DNA of 64,000 nt from Stutzerimonas stutzeri (GCF_013522825.1 NZ_JAAMQZ010000031.1:1-64000), one strand, 5' to 3'; shown: positions 7,086 through 16,693, counted from the stretch's first letter. Numbers and translations are program-made. Notes: generated by a model from the sequence alone, not told the origin.

Positions 7086-7669
7086 AACTGTACGATCTGG
7101 AAGCGTCCGGCAACTGCTACAAGGTGCGGCTGTTCGCTGCTCTGGCCGACATCGAGCTGGACATCGTGCCGGTGGATTTTCTGAACGGTGAGCACAGGAA
7201 GCCGCCGTTGTCCGAGCTGAATCCCTTGAAGCAGTTGCCGATTCTGGAGGATGGCACGCACGTCTTGCGCGACTCGCAGGCGATCCTGGTCTACCTCGCG
7301 GGCGCCTATGGCGGCCTGGCCTGGTGGCCGGCGCATCCCCAGGGGCAGGCTGAAATCGTTCAGTGGCTGTCTTTCGCCGCCAATGAGATTCAGCACAGCC
7401 TCTGCACCGCGCGGCTGGTGCAGAAGTTCGGCTATGAGCTGGACAAGCCGGCGGCGCTGGCGAAATCGCCGGGAGTTCTCTCACTGCTCGACACGCATCT
7501 GCAAGGCAATGACTGGCTGGCGATGGGCCGCCCCACGATTGCCGATTGCGCGGTCTACCCCTATGTCGTGCTGGCACCGGAAGGCGATGTGGATCTCACG
7601 CCGTACAGCCATGTCGCACGCTGGATGAAGCGGATAGAGGGCCTGCCCGGTTACCTGCCCAAACCCTGA
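7082..7669 (+). CDS. Glutathione S-transferase family protein
   Basis: 195 residues. N-terminal thioredoxin-like domain (about 1-78) with NPLKQLPILEDG (cis-Pro loop) and DSQAILVYL (glutathione gamma-glutamyl site), then a helical C-terminal domain containing the N-capping box region (RPTIADCAVYPYV). Translationally coupled to the VOC gene. Convergent with rnz, with only a few bases between the stops. Confidence 0.93.
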   Translation: MKLYDLEASGNCYKVRLFAALADIELDIVPVDFLNGEHRKPPLSELNPLKQLPILEDGTHVLRDSQAILVYLAGAYGGLAWWPAHPQGQAEIVQWLSFAANEIQHSLCTARLVQKFGYELDKPAALAKSPGVLSLLDTHLQGNDWLAMGRPTIADCAVYPYVVLAPEGDVDLTPYSHVARWMKRIEGLPGYLPKP

Positions 7670-7673
7670 TCGA

Positions 7674-8639
7674 TCAGAACGACTCCACTTGTGCCAGCAT
7701 GCCGTCCTTGCCCAGGCGCAGCCGCAGGAAGTCATGGGCGAGGAACAGCTGTCCCTGGTAGTGCTCGACCGCCTCCTTGCGCACGTCCTCGATGGAGTGC
7801 CCCCGTTGCCGACCTGACTGATAGCGCGCGCTGAAATGCGTCAGCACCAGATTGGGCAGGCCGGCTTGCCGGGCGAAGGTGGCGACCTGGGCGGCGGTGC
7901 TGTGGCCGAAGGTGTTGCGCGCGTCGTTGATGATGGCCTGGGTATAGGTGGCTTCATGGACCAGCACCTGGGCGTCCTGGCAGGCCTCGGCGAGCAGTTC
8001 GGGGCGGTCGTTGTCGCCGCCGACCACGATGCGCCGGGCTGAGCGGGTGAAGGTCAGGTAGTCGTCGCTGCGCAGGGGGCGGCCTTCATGCTGTACATCG
8101 AAACCGCGGGCCAGCTGGCCCCACAGCGGGCCACGGGGAATGCCGTCGCGCTCCAGCAGGTCGATGGCGAGTTTCGGGTCGGGGCGGGCCTCGGTGAAGC
8201 GGTAGCCGTAGCAGGGCACGCGATGGGAGAGGGCGGTGGCTTCGACGCGGATGTTCTGGCTGCGCCATTCGTCCAGGGTTTCGACGGCATGGAAGCTCAG
8301 CTCGTACCCCAGCCAGCTCTGGCTCATCTGCTGGGTCGCGCGTATCCAGGTCTCGATACCGTCCGGGGCGATGATGGCCAGCGGCGCCTTGCGGCCCATC
8401 ATACCGGCGCTGGCGAGCAGGCCGGGCAGACCATAGCAGTGGTCGCCATGCACATGGGTGATGAAAATCGCACGCAGGTCGTGCAGCGACAGCGGCGTAC
8501 GCAGCAGGCGGTGCTGGGTGCCCTCGCCGCAATCGATCAGGTACCAGCCTTTGCCGGTGTCTTCCAGGAGGGCCAGCCCGCTGACATTGCGGGCCTTGGT
8601 GGGGGTGCCGGAGGAGGTGCCGAGAAATAGCAGATCCAC
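7674..8639 (-). CDS. rnz: Ribonuclease Z (tRNA 3' processing endonuclease)
   Basis: 321 residues, metallo-beta-lactamase fold. Motif HxHxDH is visible as H62-V-H-G-D66-H67, and the N-terminus FLGTSSGTPTKARN is the classical RNase Z/ElaC signature. The enzyme removes 3' trailers from tRNA precursors or acts on other RNAs. Starts with ATG at 8639. Monocistronic on the minus strand. Confidence 0.95.
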   Translation of the reverse strand: MDLLFLGTSSGTPTKARNVSGLALLEDTGKGWYLIDCGEGTQHRLLRTPLSLHDLRAIFITHVHGDHCYGLPGLLASAGMMGRKAPLAIIAPDGIETWIRATQQMSQSWLGYELSFHAVETLDEWRSQNIRVEATALSHRVPCYGYRFTEARPDPKLAIDLLERDGIPRGPLWGQLARGFDVQHEGRPLRSDDYLTFTRSARRIVVGGDNDRPELLAEACQDAQVLVHEATYTQAIINDARNTFGHSTAAQVATFARQAGLPNLVLTHFSARYQSGRQRGHSIEDVRKEAVEHYQGQLFLAHDFLRLRLGKDGMLAQVESF

Positions 8640-8770
8640 GTTTTGCTCCAGAAATCATTCTGGCGCCAGTATGGCGCACGGCATTCGACTCTGGACATGG
8701 AGCGGTGGTGCCTGGCAGCGTCCGCCTGATGGCCAGCCCGACGTGATACCTGCTGCGTTGAATGCTAAGT

Positions 8771-9193
8771 TCACGGCTGTTCGCAGTTGACCATCCAGGA
8801 CACTCCGAAACGGTCGGTGAACATGCCGAAGCGCTCGGCCCAGAAGGTTTTCTCCATCGGCATCAGCACCTGCCCACCCTCGGACAGCGCGGCGAACAGG
8901 CGCTCGCCTTCAGCGACGCTCTCGGGATGCAGGCTGATGGAGCAGCCCTTGATGCCTTCATAGGGCGCGCCGCCGCAGAACTCGCCGGGCAGCGTGTCGG
9001 AAGCCATCAGGCGGTAATCGCTCAGGCTCAGGCAGACATGCATGACGCGGTCGTGGTACTCGGCAGGAAACTGCTCGGCGTCCGGCGCCTCGCCGAAACT
9101 GAACAGTTCCAGCGTACCGCCCAGCACCTGCTGATAGAAGGTGAAGGCCTCGCGGGCCTGGCCGTCGAAAGTGAGATAAGTGGAAATCTTCAT
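8771..9193 (-). CDS. PhnB-like VOC family protein
   Basis: 140 residues. The fold begins ISTYLTFDGQAREAFTFYQQ and ends WAERFGMFTDRFGVSWMVNC, the pattern of the PhnB / 3-demethylubiquinone methyltransferase-like VOC group (COG2764). Despite the family name these are usually not methyltransferases, and the function is unknown. It stands alone between convergent and divergent neighbours. Confidence 0.9.
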   Translation of the reverse strand: MKISTYLTFDGQAREAFTFYQQVLGGTLELFSFGEAPDAEQFPAEYHDRVMHVCLSLSDYRLMASDTLPGEFCGGAPYEGIKGCSISLHPESVAEGERLFAALSEGGQVLMPMEKTFWAERFGMFTDRFGVSWMVNCEQP

Positions 9194-9491
9194 GGGGTTG
9201 TCCTCGTGCTGGTGAGCGATTCGCGCAGTTCGGGGGTGGTGCTGGCCTGCGCATAGGCCGGCTCTTTTTCGGGATGGAAAAGAGCCTAGACGAAAAATTT
9301 TCGCAGGCTCTGTTCGTTGGTCGAACGGGCGGGTGGTGAATCGAGAACAGCGTCCTTCTGTCTGATCCGATAAGACTCTACGGGCCGCGCCGAGTCATTC
9401 ACCCGCGCTGCACTATGCTCAACGCTGTACAGGACCACCCGAGCGAGCGTGGCGCGTCCTGGCTTGCGAACCATGAAGCGAGGTGTTCGAT

Positions 9492-10859
9492 ATGGTGTTG
9501 GTGCTCATACTGCTGGTGCTGATTGCGTTCATCGTTTATTCCACCGTGAGTTGGAAGCTGCATCCCTTTCTCGCACTCCTGGCCGCCGCGATTCTCGCTG
9601 GCTTCGCCTATCAGGTGCCGGCGGGGGAAATCCTCAAGACGGTAGCTTCCGGCTTCGGCGGCATCCTCGGTTACATCGGCATCGTCATCGCCCTGGGCAC
9701 CATCATCGGGGTGATCCTCGAACGCTCCGGTGCGGCCATCACCATGGCCGAAAGCGTGATCCGCCTGCTGGGCGAGCGCTTTCCCACGTTGACGCTGTCG
9801 ATCATCGGTTACCTGGTGTCGATCCCGGTGTTCTGTGATTCCGGCTACGTCATCCTCAACTCGCTGAAGAATGCCCTGGCGGCGCGAATGAAGGTCTCGG
9901 TGGTGGCCATGAGCGTGGCGCTGGCCACCGGCCTGTACGCCACCCATACCTTCGTGCCGCCGACGCCGGGACCGATTGCCGCGGCGGGCAACCTGGGGCT
10001 GGAAGGCTCGTTGGGACTGGTGATCGCCGTCGGCCTGCTGGTGTCGGCGGTAGCGGCGTTGGCCGGGTTGTTCTGGGCCAACCGTTTCCTCAGGCAGGAT
10101 GACCGCGAGTTGCTGGACGAAGCACCCAGTGAGCTGCTTGCCGAAGATGTGGATTTCGACAGCCTGCGCGCCCGCTACGGCGTGCTGCCCAGCGCCTGGC
10201 AGGCCTTTGCGCCGATCTTCATTCCTATCGCGCTGATCTGCATCGGCTCGGTTGTCGCCCTGCCTGGCAGGCCGTTGGGCGAGGGGGTGGTGTTTTCGGT
10301 GCTGAGCTTTCTCGGCCAGCCGGTGGCCGCCCTGCTGATCGGCCTGGGTTTCGCCTGTTTGCTGCTCAAGGGTGAAAACAAGCGTCAGCAGTTCCATGAT
10401 CAAGTGGCCGCAGGCATCGTCTCGGCGGCGCCGATCCTGCTCATCACCGGCGCCGGCGGTGCCTTCGGCGCCATGCTGAAGATCACCCCGCTGGGCGATT
10501 ACCTGGGCCAGAGTCTGTCGGCACTGGGTATCGGCCTGTTCATGCCCTTCATCGTTTCCGCCGCGCTGAAGACGGCGCAAGGGTCCACCACCGTTGCCCT
10601 GGTAACGACCTCGGCCATGGTCGCGCCGCTGCTCGGCAGCCTGGGGCTGGACAGTGAAATGGGCCGGGTGCTGACGGTGATGGCCATCGGTGCGGGCGGC
10701 ATGACCGTTTCCCATGCCAACGACAGCTTCTTCTGGGTGGTTTCGCAGTTCAGCCGCATGAAGGTCTCCACGGCCTACCGCGCGCAGACCGTGGCGACGC
10801 TGATCCAGGGTGTGGTGGGGATGCTGATGGTCTGGCTGCTGAGCCTGGTGCTGCTCTGA
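9492..10859 (+). CDS. GntP-family permease (gluconate/organic acid:H+ symporter type)
   Basis: 455 residues with about 12 hydrophobic helices. Family landmarks are the conserved IPVFCDSGYVIL segment, ATHTFVPPTPGPIAAA, and the C-terminal GAGGMTVSHANDSFFWVVSQF. The ATG at 9492 is preferred because GAGG lies 8 bases upstream; a GTG at 9483 overlaps that site. No gluconate kinase or glycerate gene is adjacent, so the substrate is uncertain. Confidence 0.92.
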   Translation: MVLVLILLVLIAFIVYSTVSWKLHPFLALLAAAILAGFAYQVPAGEILKTVASGFGGILGYIGIVIALGTIIGVILERSGAAITMAESVIRLLGERFPTLTLSIIGYLVSIPVFCDSGYVILNSLKNALAARMKVSVVAMSVALATGLYATHTFVPPTPGPIAAAGNLGLEGSLGLVIAVGLLVSAVAALAGLFWANRFLRQDDRELLDEAPSELLAEDVDFDSLRARYGVLPSAWQAFAPIFIPIALICIGSVVALPGRPLGEGVVFSVLSFLGQPVAALLIGLGFACLLLKGENKRQQFHDQVAAGIVSAAPILLITGAGGAFGAMLKITPLGDYLGQSLSALGIGLFMPFIVSAALKTAQGSTTVALVTTSAMVAPLLGSLGLDSEMGRVLTVMAIGAGGMTVSHANDSFFWVVSQFSRMKVSTAYRAQTVATLIQGVVGMLMVWLLSLVLL

Positions 10860-10983
10860 GGCTGGGCATGCCAGCCATGGCGCGGTCCGACTCTGCGGGC
10901 ATGCTGCATCGTCCGGAAGGGGCTCTGTCGAATTTTCCCCGGACCCTATATGGTTCGGCTGACCGAACCGAAAGGAGCCTTCG

Positions 10984-11427
10984 ATGAGCCTCACCATCCC
11001 GTACGATCCGCAGAACATCTTCGCCAGGATCATCCGTGGCGATGCCCCGTGCTACACGCTTTACGAGGATGACGACGTGCTCGCCTTCCTCGATCTGTTC
11101 CCGCAATCCTTCGGCCATACGCTGGTGATTCCCAAGCGTTCGGCAGCCTGCAACCTGCTCGACGTGGACACCGAGGCGCTGTGCAAGATGATGGAAGTGG
11201 TGCAGCGGCTCACTCGGATCATCGTCGATGAGCTGCAACCGAGCGGTGTGCAGATCGCACAGTTCAACGGCGCGCCAGCAGGGCAGACGGTGTTTCACAT
11301 CCACATGCATATCGTCCCGCGTTATGCCGGTCAGGGTCTGGGCGTGCATGCCGCGCAGGAGGCCGAGCATGCCGAGCTGGAGAAGCTGCAGAAGCGGCTG
11401 GTGCAGCGAATCACCGCCTTGTCCTGA
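10984..11427 (+). CDS. HIT family protein (nucleotide hydrolase/transferase)
   Basis: 147 residues. The histidine triad is H105-I-H107-M-H109 followed by IVPR, and an upstream GHTLVIPKR helix-strand is typical of the HINT branch. Likely hydrolyses aminoacyl-adenylate-like or adenosine phosphoramidate substrates. The RBS AAAGGAG lies just before the ATG. Confidence 0.95.
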   Translation: MSLTIPYDPQNIFARIIRGDAPCYTLYEDDDVLAFLDLFPQSFGHTLVIPKRSAACNLLDVDTEALCKMMEVVQRLTRIIVDELQPSGVQIAQFNGAPAGQTVFHIHMHIVPRYAGQGLGVHAAQEAEHAELEKLQKRLVQRITALS

Positions 11428-11570
11428 GCGCGCGGCTGGCGGCTCGATCACCGGACGGGGGTAACCGGGCATAGCCGGCTTTCGGACCGCCGGCAGCCCC
11501 TGCCGCGAACGCCACCCGCTGGCGCGGCCTCCAAGTTCAACACGCCATAGTCGAACGTTGCGAGGCCGCC

Positions 11571-11768
11571 ATGAAGCAGAACCAGCCAGATACCGAACAG
11601 TCGCCTGCTGATGAAACCGACACGACGATGACCGATGCGGGCGAGAAGAATGCCGGCGAGGATCCGGATTTCGACGAGCAGGTACAACCGGAGGATGATC
11701 GCGAGCCGGAAGTATCGCCCGATGACCCGGATATTCAGGGTGTCGATGGTTCCGGCAAGCCGAGTTAG
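11571..11768 (+). CDS. Small, very acidic disordered protein
   Basis: 65 residues, dominated by Asp, Glu, Pro and Gln, with no hydrophobic core (for example DPDFDEQVQPEDDREPEVSP). A GAGG lies shortly before the ATG. No family recognised. It could be an intrinsically disordered protein or a spurious frame; the composition is too biased for codon evidence to be decisive. Confidence 0.5.
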   Translation: MKQNQPDTEQSPADETDTTMTDAGEKNAGEDPDFDEQVQPEDDREPEVSPDDPDIQGVDGSGKPS

Positions 11769-11897
11769 CAGGTGAGGCGAGCGCCCTCAGGCGTACAGGC
11801 GCTTTGCTAACCGCCCTTGGAGGGCAATTTCCTTCAATAACCCCACCCGCCAGGCCCGTTAGCCTGTTTCCAGCTCAACCACTGGAAGCAGATATCT

Positions 11898-12485
11898 ATG
11901 GAGCCCTACCTTTCCATGGCCGCCTTCGCCCTGGCGTCATCCATTACACCCGGCCCGGTCAATCTCGTGGCGCTGAACTGCGGGGCGCGTTTCGGCTTTC
12001 GTGCCAGCCTGCGGCACATCTCTGGGGCGACGGTGGGTTTCACTCTGTTGCTGCTGTTGATCGGTCTGGGCCTGTACGAACTACTGGAGCACGCGCCGGT
12101 GCTGATGCGGAGCATCCAGTGGGGTGGTATCGCCTTTTTGCTGTACATGGCCTGGCGTCTGGCGGCGGATGATGGCCGGATCGAGCCGGGTCATGCGCGC
12201 GGCGGGCCGTCGCTGCTTGCAGGGGCGCTGCTGCAGTGGCTCAACCCCAAGGCATGGCTGGCATCGGTGGCCGGGATGGGACTGTTCGCGACCGACGGCA
12301 ACGCGCTGCGGGTATGGTTGTTTGCCGGTCTGTACTTCCTTGTCTGCTATGCCTCGATCGCCTGCTGGGCCTGGGTCGGGACATGTCTGGGCCGTCATTT
12401 GCAGCAGGCCGCGCGGGTGCGCTGGCTGAACCGGACGATGGCGCTGTTGCTGGCAGGCAGCGCCTTCTACTTACTGACGGGTTGA
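11898..12485 (+). CDS. LysE/RhtB-family amino-acid exporter
   Basis: 195 residues, about six helices. The N-terminus has ASSITPGPVNLVALNCGARFG (LysE PGP motif) and the middle has GALLQWLNPKAWLASVAG, both diagnostic of the LysE translocator family. Its 3' end overlaps the convergent AraC regulator gene by 15 bp. Exporter/AraC pairs of this kind usually mean the regulator controls the exporter, but that is inference. Confidence 0.92.
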   Translation: MEPYLSMAAFALASSITPGPVNLVALNCGARFGFRASLRHISGATVGFTLLLLLIGLGLYELLEHAPVLMRSIQWGGIAFLLYMAWRLAADDGRIEPGHARGGPSLLAGALLQWLNPKAWLASVAGMGLFATDGNALRVWLFAGLYFLVCYASIACWAWVGTCLGRHLQQAARVRWLNRTMALLLAGSAFYLLTG

Positions 12486-13325
12486 GCGGTCACGGTATTG
12501 CCCGGGCGTCGCTGCCAGCTGGCGCTTGAAGGTGCGCTGGAAATGCGCCTGATCGGCGAAGCCCGCGGCCAGCGCCACTTCGGCCAGGTCCCGCCCCTGC
12601 CTGAGCCAGTGCTGGCTGCGCTGGATGCGTCGATTGAGCAGATAGGCGTGGGGCGTCATGCCGTAGTGCTGCTTGAACGCGCGGATCAGGTAGGACGACG
12701 AGAGTTCGGCGGCCCGACAGATGTCTTCCAGGCGCAGCGCCTCGGTGCAGTGCTCGGCAATGTAGTCGGCGGCGCGTTGCAGTTGCAGCGGTTCGATGCG
12801 CGCCAGGGTCGCGGTGGGTGCCAGCGTCTGCTGCAACTGGCTGAAATATTCGACGGCGACGCTCTGCTTGTGCAGGGTTTCGTTGTCTGGATCTAGCAGC
12901 GTGGCATAGAGCTGCGTCAGCCCGGTGAACAGTGTCGGGTCACGACTGAGGATGGATGAATAGGGATTGAACCTGCCGCCATCGCTGGCACCCAGTTCAT
13001 GCTGCAATCCCCCGAGCCAGCGGGCATCGACGTAGAACATCAGGTAGGACCAGGGCTGGCCGTCGATGGGGTTGCAGGCGTGAACGGTCTGCGGATTGAC
13101 GATGACCACTGCACCGCTGTCGAGCCGCTCGCGAGCGTTCCCGTTGAAATAGGTGCTGCAGCCGGCGGTGATCGCGCCGATCGAGAAGGTTTCGTGGCAA
13201 TGCGGCGCATAGCAGACCTTGCGCCCGTCGGCGACCGCCCGCGCCTCGATGAAGGGCAGGGCGGTATCGCGCCAGAAGCGCGGCTGGGTGTCGTTGTGGT
13301 TTGGGTGACTCACGCCGGTTTCCAT
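12471..13325 (-). CDS. AraC-family transcriptional regulator
   Basis: 284 residues. N-terminal cupin-type AraC_binding domain (about 30-160, with HCHETFSIGAITAG), then two helix-turn-helix motifs (about 185-280) including LEDICRAAELSSSYLIRAFK and EVALAAGFADQAHFQRTFKR. Convergent with and overlapping the LysE-type exporter gene, hence a candidate regulator of amino-acid export. Confidence 0.93.
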   Translation of the reverse strand: METGVSHPNHNDTQPRFWRDTALPFIEARAVADGRKVCYAPHCHETFSIGAITAGCSTYFNGNARERLDSGAVVIVNPQTVHACNPIDGQPWSYLMFYVDARWLGGLQHELGASDGGRFNPYSSILSRDPTLFTGLTQLYATLLDPDNETLHKQSVAVEYFSQLQQTLAPTATLARIEPLQLQRAADYIAEHCTEALRLEDICRAAELSSSYLIRAFKQHYGMTPHAYLLNRRIQRSQHWLRQGRDLAEVALAAGFADQAHFQRTFKRQLAATPGQYRDRSTRQ

Positions 13326-13429
13326 TTTGGAAAGTGTGTCTGCACTCTAGCAATCGTTCGGCTATCTGGCATTCTCGACGGCAATCGCTGTCCTATTACC
13401 CGGTTGCGCCCCACTGACAAGGAATCACC

Positions 13430-13855
13430 ATGCGTCTGATCGTTGCTCTGACCGCCATGCTGTCGCTGACTGCCTGTTCTTCCTGGCAGCCCGATCCGGA
13501 AGATATCAAGCCTGTCCCGGAGGATCGGGTACTGGCCTATCAGCAGCCGCTGGAAAATGGTGGCGAGGTGGTGGTGACACGGGATTTCGGCCTGCGTGGC
13601 GGCGGTTGCTATATCGCGGTGATGATCGATCGCGAGCTGGCGGCGCGGATTCATGTGGGCGAGGTGGTGCGCTTCCTGGTGCCGAGCGGGGCGCGGATCG
13701 TCAGCATCGGCGTCGATCCACTGGACGATACCTTCTGCGGCAAGCTCAGCCTGCGCCGCGAGAAACTGGCGCAGGTGCAGGCGGGGCAGACGCTGGAGTA
13801 CCGTGTGATCGTCGATAACCAGATCGGTTTCGATATCGTTCCGTCGGAGCACTGA
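13430..13855 (+). CDS. Putative lipoprotein
   Basis: 141 residues. Signal peptide with lipobox LTAC at about residues 13-16 (MRLIVALTAMLSLTACSSW), so it is probably anchored in the outer or inner membrane. The mature part is a small beta-rich domain with two Cys (GGGCYIAV and DTFCGKL) that could form a disulfide. No named family recognised. RBS AAGGAA lies upstream of the ATG. Confidence 0.85.
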   Translation: MRLIVALTAMLSLTACSSWQPDPEDIKPVPEDRVLAYQQPLENGGEVVVTRDFGLRGGGCYIAVMIDRELAARIHVGEVVRFLVPSGARIVSIGVDPLDDTFCGKLSLRREKLAQVQAGQTLEYRVIVDNQIGFDIVPSEH

Positions 13856-13888
13856 GCCGCGACGGAACGTCAGGGCGCGGGTTTGGTG

Positions 13889-13961
13889 TTCGCGGGCATG
13901 GCCCGCTTACGGTTTACCGATGCCAAGGGCGTGCCTGTAGGAGCAGGCCGCGCCTGCGAAC
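13889..13961. repeat. 73-bp intergenic repeat, copy 1
   Basis: Starts TTCGCGGGCATGGCCCGC, which is itself a short palindrome, and ends TGTAGGAGCAGGCCGCGCCTGCGAA. A second copy 110 bp downstream differs at only two positions. The end carries an inverted GCAGGC / GCCTGC arm. REP-like. Confidence 0.85.
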
Positions 13962-13998
13962 CTGGGTCGCGCCGAAGCGTCATGGATTGTGTGTTTTT

Positions 13999-14071
13999 TT
14001 CGCGGGCATGGCCCGCTTACGGTTTACCGATGCCATGGGCGTGCCTGTAGGAGCAGGCCACGCCTGCGAAC
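13999..14071. repeat. 73-bp intergenic repeat, copy 2
   Basis: Near-identical to 13889-13961 (two substitutions). Lies immediately before the 3' end of the minus-strand MOSC gene, where it may act as a 3' hairpin. Confidence 0.85.
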
Positions 14072-14083
14072 AGCCATGTCCGG

Positions 14084-14779
14084 TCAGCCTTCGGTATCAG
14101 CTCCATACAGGCGTTTGTTCCAGTCTTCCACACTGTGCTGGCTCAGCCGCCGCTCGACCAGTTTTTGCCAGGAGGGCACCAGCGGCAGTTCGCTGAGTTC
14201 GAGCAGGGCGGTCCGATCCAGGGTGCGCTGGTAAAGCACTTCCAGTATTCGGCTCAGCGGCCAGCGCGGGAAAGGGCGGTGTTCGAGGTTGAGGATCTGT
14301 CCGGCTTCGAGCACGCCGGGTTCCAGTACCCGGTAATACCAGCCGGTCATGCCGCTTCGCTGCACGCGCAGGGCCATGTCGAGGATGCCGAAGCGGTCGT
14401 TGAGCTTCCAGCAGGGCTGCCGTGTCTGGGCGACTTCCAGCAGCACATCGCCGCAGCGCAGCACATCGCCCAGACACAGGTCCGCCTCGCTCAGGTCCCG
14501 GGTGCTGATGTTCTCGCCGAAGGCGCCGGGTTGCGCCAGCAGCGGCAGGGTGCCGAGCTGTTCCTGCCAGCGACGGTAATGCTCGTAGGGATAATGATGC
14601 ACGGCTTTGTGGATGCCGCCATGCACCTTGCGGTCGCCCTGTTCGTCGCCTGCCAAGCCTTCGGGGCCGGCCTGCACGGGGCCTGCGAGCGGCTGCTTGG
14701 CAATGGCGCTGTGACTGCCGGGGCGGGTGAAGGGGACGGCCTTGCCGGTGAGCAGCAGGTCGATGCGTGCCAGTTGCAT
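14084..14779 (-). CDS. MOSC domain protein (YiiM-like)
   Basis: 231 residues. MOSC domain about 30-165 with GDRKVHGGIHKAVHHYPYEHY and the conserved Cys (C123 in TRQPCWKL) thought to handle sulfur or bind the molybdenum cofactor, followed by a helical '3-alpha' C-terminal domain. E. coli YiiM relatives are molybdoenzymes reducing N-hydroxylated compounds. Activity here is inferred from family only. Confidence 0.92.
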   Translation of the reverse strand: MQLARIDLLLTGKAVPFTRPGSHSAIAKQPLAGPVQAGPEGLAGDEQGDRKVHGGIHKAVHHYPYEHYRRWQEQLGTLPLLAQPGAFGENISTRDLSEADLCLGDVLRCGDVLLEVAQTRQPCWKLNDRFGILDMALRVQRSGMTGWYYRVLEPGVLEAGQILNLEHRPFPRWPLSRILEVLYQRTLDRTALLELSELPLVPSWQKLVERRLSQHSVEDWNKRLYGADTEG

Positions 14780-14915
14780 AGCGATTCGCCGTGTGATGGG
14801 GTCAGGGGCGAATTATGCCTTATCTATCGGTAGCTGCCCTGGCGCGACCATCGCAGCAGTGAAGAGGCACCAAAGTATTATTCGTGCTGGCTCGGGTGCT
14901 TCGTAATCTGCCGGC

Positions 14916-15935
14916 ATGATGCCTTTATTGCCACTCCTCGCCCGTTTCTGCGCACGTCTTCCGGACACTTTTCGGCGCGGTGTCGCGCTATCGCTACTGA
15001 TGTGTTCGCCGTTTTTCATTGCGGCGTCTGCCGCTGCTGAAGAGCAAACGGCCTTGCCGGTCCTGACGCTGAGCGTGCTGCAGTTCGGCACTGCGCACTG
15101 GGAGCTGGACCATCTCAAGCGCCACGCCATCGACCGGGCCAACGGCTTCGAGCTGAAGGTGCGGCTGGTGGCGGATCTGCCGGCCTCGCGCCTGGCGGTT
15201 TCCAGCGGCAGCGTCGATGGCGCGGTGAGCGACCTGCTCTGGGCGCAGGCGCGCTATGAGGCGGGGACGGCTTATCGTTATGTGCCGTTCTCTTCGCAGA
15301 TCGGTGAAGTTCTGGTCACCGAGAACAGCAATATCCACACGCTGGCGGACCTGCGTGGCAAACGCATCGGTGTTGCCGGCGGGCCTGACGGTCTTGGCTG
15401 GCTGCTGTTGCAGCGGGTTGCTACCCGTCAGGGAGTCGACCTGGCGGGCGAGGCGCGCGTACAGTACGCCGCGCCGCCGCTGCTGAGCCAGGCGCTGCGC
15501 CGGGGGCAGGCGGATGCGCTGCTGACCTTCTGGCAGTTCTCGGCGCGCATGCGCGGCGAAGGCGGTGTGCGCACGGCTTTCGCTCTGGAAGACCTGTTGG
15601 CGTCGCTGGAGCTGGAACAGCAACTGCCGGTGCTTGGCTATCTGTTTGCCGAAAGCTGGGCCGCGCAGCACGAAAATTTGCTGGCGCGCTTCGACCGCGC
15701 ATTGCGCCAGACCAAGGCGCAACTGGCCGAGGCCCCCGCGCACTGGCAGGCCATCCGCCCGCTGATGCGCGCCGAGGATGACGGTGTGTTCGAGGCGTTG
15801 CGTGACAGTTTCATCGACGGCATTCCGCTGCCGCTGGATGAGGCGCGCATCGCCCAGCTGCACCAGTTGCTCAGGCTCACCGGTGCCGATCCGCAGAAGC
15901 TGATGCCGCCTGAACTGTTCCGGGTAGGGCAGTGA
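14916..15935 (+). CDS. ABC transporter periplasmic substrate-binding protein (nitrate/sulfonate/NMT1-like)
   Basis: 339 residues with an N-terminal signal peptide (hydrophobic stretch about 22-38 ending AASAAAEE). The mature protein has the NMT1/SsuA-like two-lobe pattern (LADLRGKRIGVAGGPDGLGWLLL). First gene of a three-gene importer operon; its stop overlaps the GTG of the permease. Ligand unknown. No taurine dioxygenase, sulfonatase or nitrate reductase gene is nearby. Confidence 0.88.
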   Translation: MMPLLPLLARFCARLPDTFRRGVALSLLMCSPFFIAASAAAEEQTALPVLTLSVLQFGTAHWELDHLKRHAIDRANGFELKVRLVADLPASRLAVSSGSVDGAVSDLLWAQARYEAGTAYRYVPFSSQIGEVLVTENSNIHTLADLRGKRIGVAGGPDGLGWLLLQRVATRQGVDLAGEARVQYAAPPLLSQALRRGQADALLTFWQFSARMRGEGGVRTAFALEDLLASLELEQQLPVLGYLFAESWAAQHENLLARFDRALRQTKAQLAEAPAHWQAIRPLMRAEDDGVFEALRDSFIDGIPLPLDEARIAQLHQLLRLTGADPQKLMPPELFRVGQ

Positions 15936-16693
15936 TCCCCACCCGCTGGGCCTGCTGGATAGCGTTGCCGCTGGCCGTGACGCTGTGGGCTGTCGTTGCC
16001 TTCGTCGCACAGACCCCGCTGCTGCCGACGCCGGTGGCGGTGCTGAATACCTTCTGGCTGGCGCTGCAAAGCGGCGAGCTGCCCCATCATCTGGGCGTGA
16101 CCCTGCGCCGGGTGATTTTCAGCTTTGTGCTGGCGATGCTGCTGGGTGCGCTGATCGGCGTCTGGATGGGCCGCTCGCGACTGACCAATGCGCTGCTCGA
16201 CCCGCTGCTGGTGCTGTTCCTTAACCTGCCGGCGCTGGTGACCATCATCCTGCTCTACGTCTGGTTCGGCCTGGTGGAAGCGGCGGCGGTGCTGGCGGTG
16301 GTGATCAATAAGGTGCCGAACGTCGCGGTGACCCTGCGTGAAGGTGCGCGCAGCCTCGACCCGAAGCTGGAGCAGATGGCGCGGGTGTACGGCTTCAGCC
16401 GCCGACAGCGGCTGGCGGATGTCTGGCTGCCGCAGCTGTTTCCCTACCTGATGGCCGCCACCCGTGGCGGGCTGGCGCTGATCTGGAAGATCGTCCTGGT
16501 GGTTGAACTGCTGGGACGTTCGGACGGTATCGGCTTCCAGCTGCACATGGCCTTTCAGGTGTTCGATGTGGCGAGCATTCTGGCCTACAGCCTGGCCTTT
16601 ATCGCGGTGGTGCAACTGATCGAGCTGGTGCTGCTGCAACCGCTGGAACGGCGCGCTTCGTATTGGCGAGAGGTGGGTACGCCGCATGCTTGA
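15932..16693 (+). CDS. ABC transporter permease (nitrate/sulfonate type)
   Basis: 253 residues, BPD_transp_1 family. The GTG start overlaps the TGA of the binding-protein gene. About six helices; the cytoplasmic EAA loop is visible as EGARSLDPKLEQMARVYGFS. The end overlaps the ATPase gene by 8 bp, so the three proteins are made together. Confidence 0.9.
   Translation: MIPTRWACWIALPLAVTLWAVVAFVAQTPLLPTPVAVLNTFWLALQSGELPHHLGVTLRRVIFSFVLAMLLGALIGVWMGRSRLTNALLDPLLVLFLNLPALVTIILLYVWFGLVEAAAVLAVVINKVPNVAVTLREGARSLDPKLEQMARVYGFSRRQRLADVWLPQLFPYLMAATRGGLALIWKIVLVVELLGRSDGIGFQLHMAFQVFDVASILAYSLAFIAVVQLIELVLLQPLERRASYWREVGTPHA

Noticed and set aside
9399..11033. Long minus-strand frame opposite the GntP permease
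   Set aside because: Low-complexity His/Gln/Arg product; the plus strand encodes an unmistakable GntP permease.
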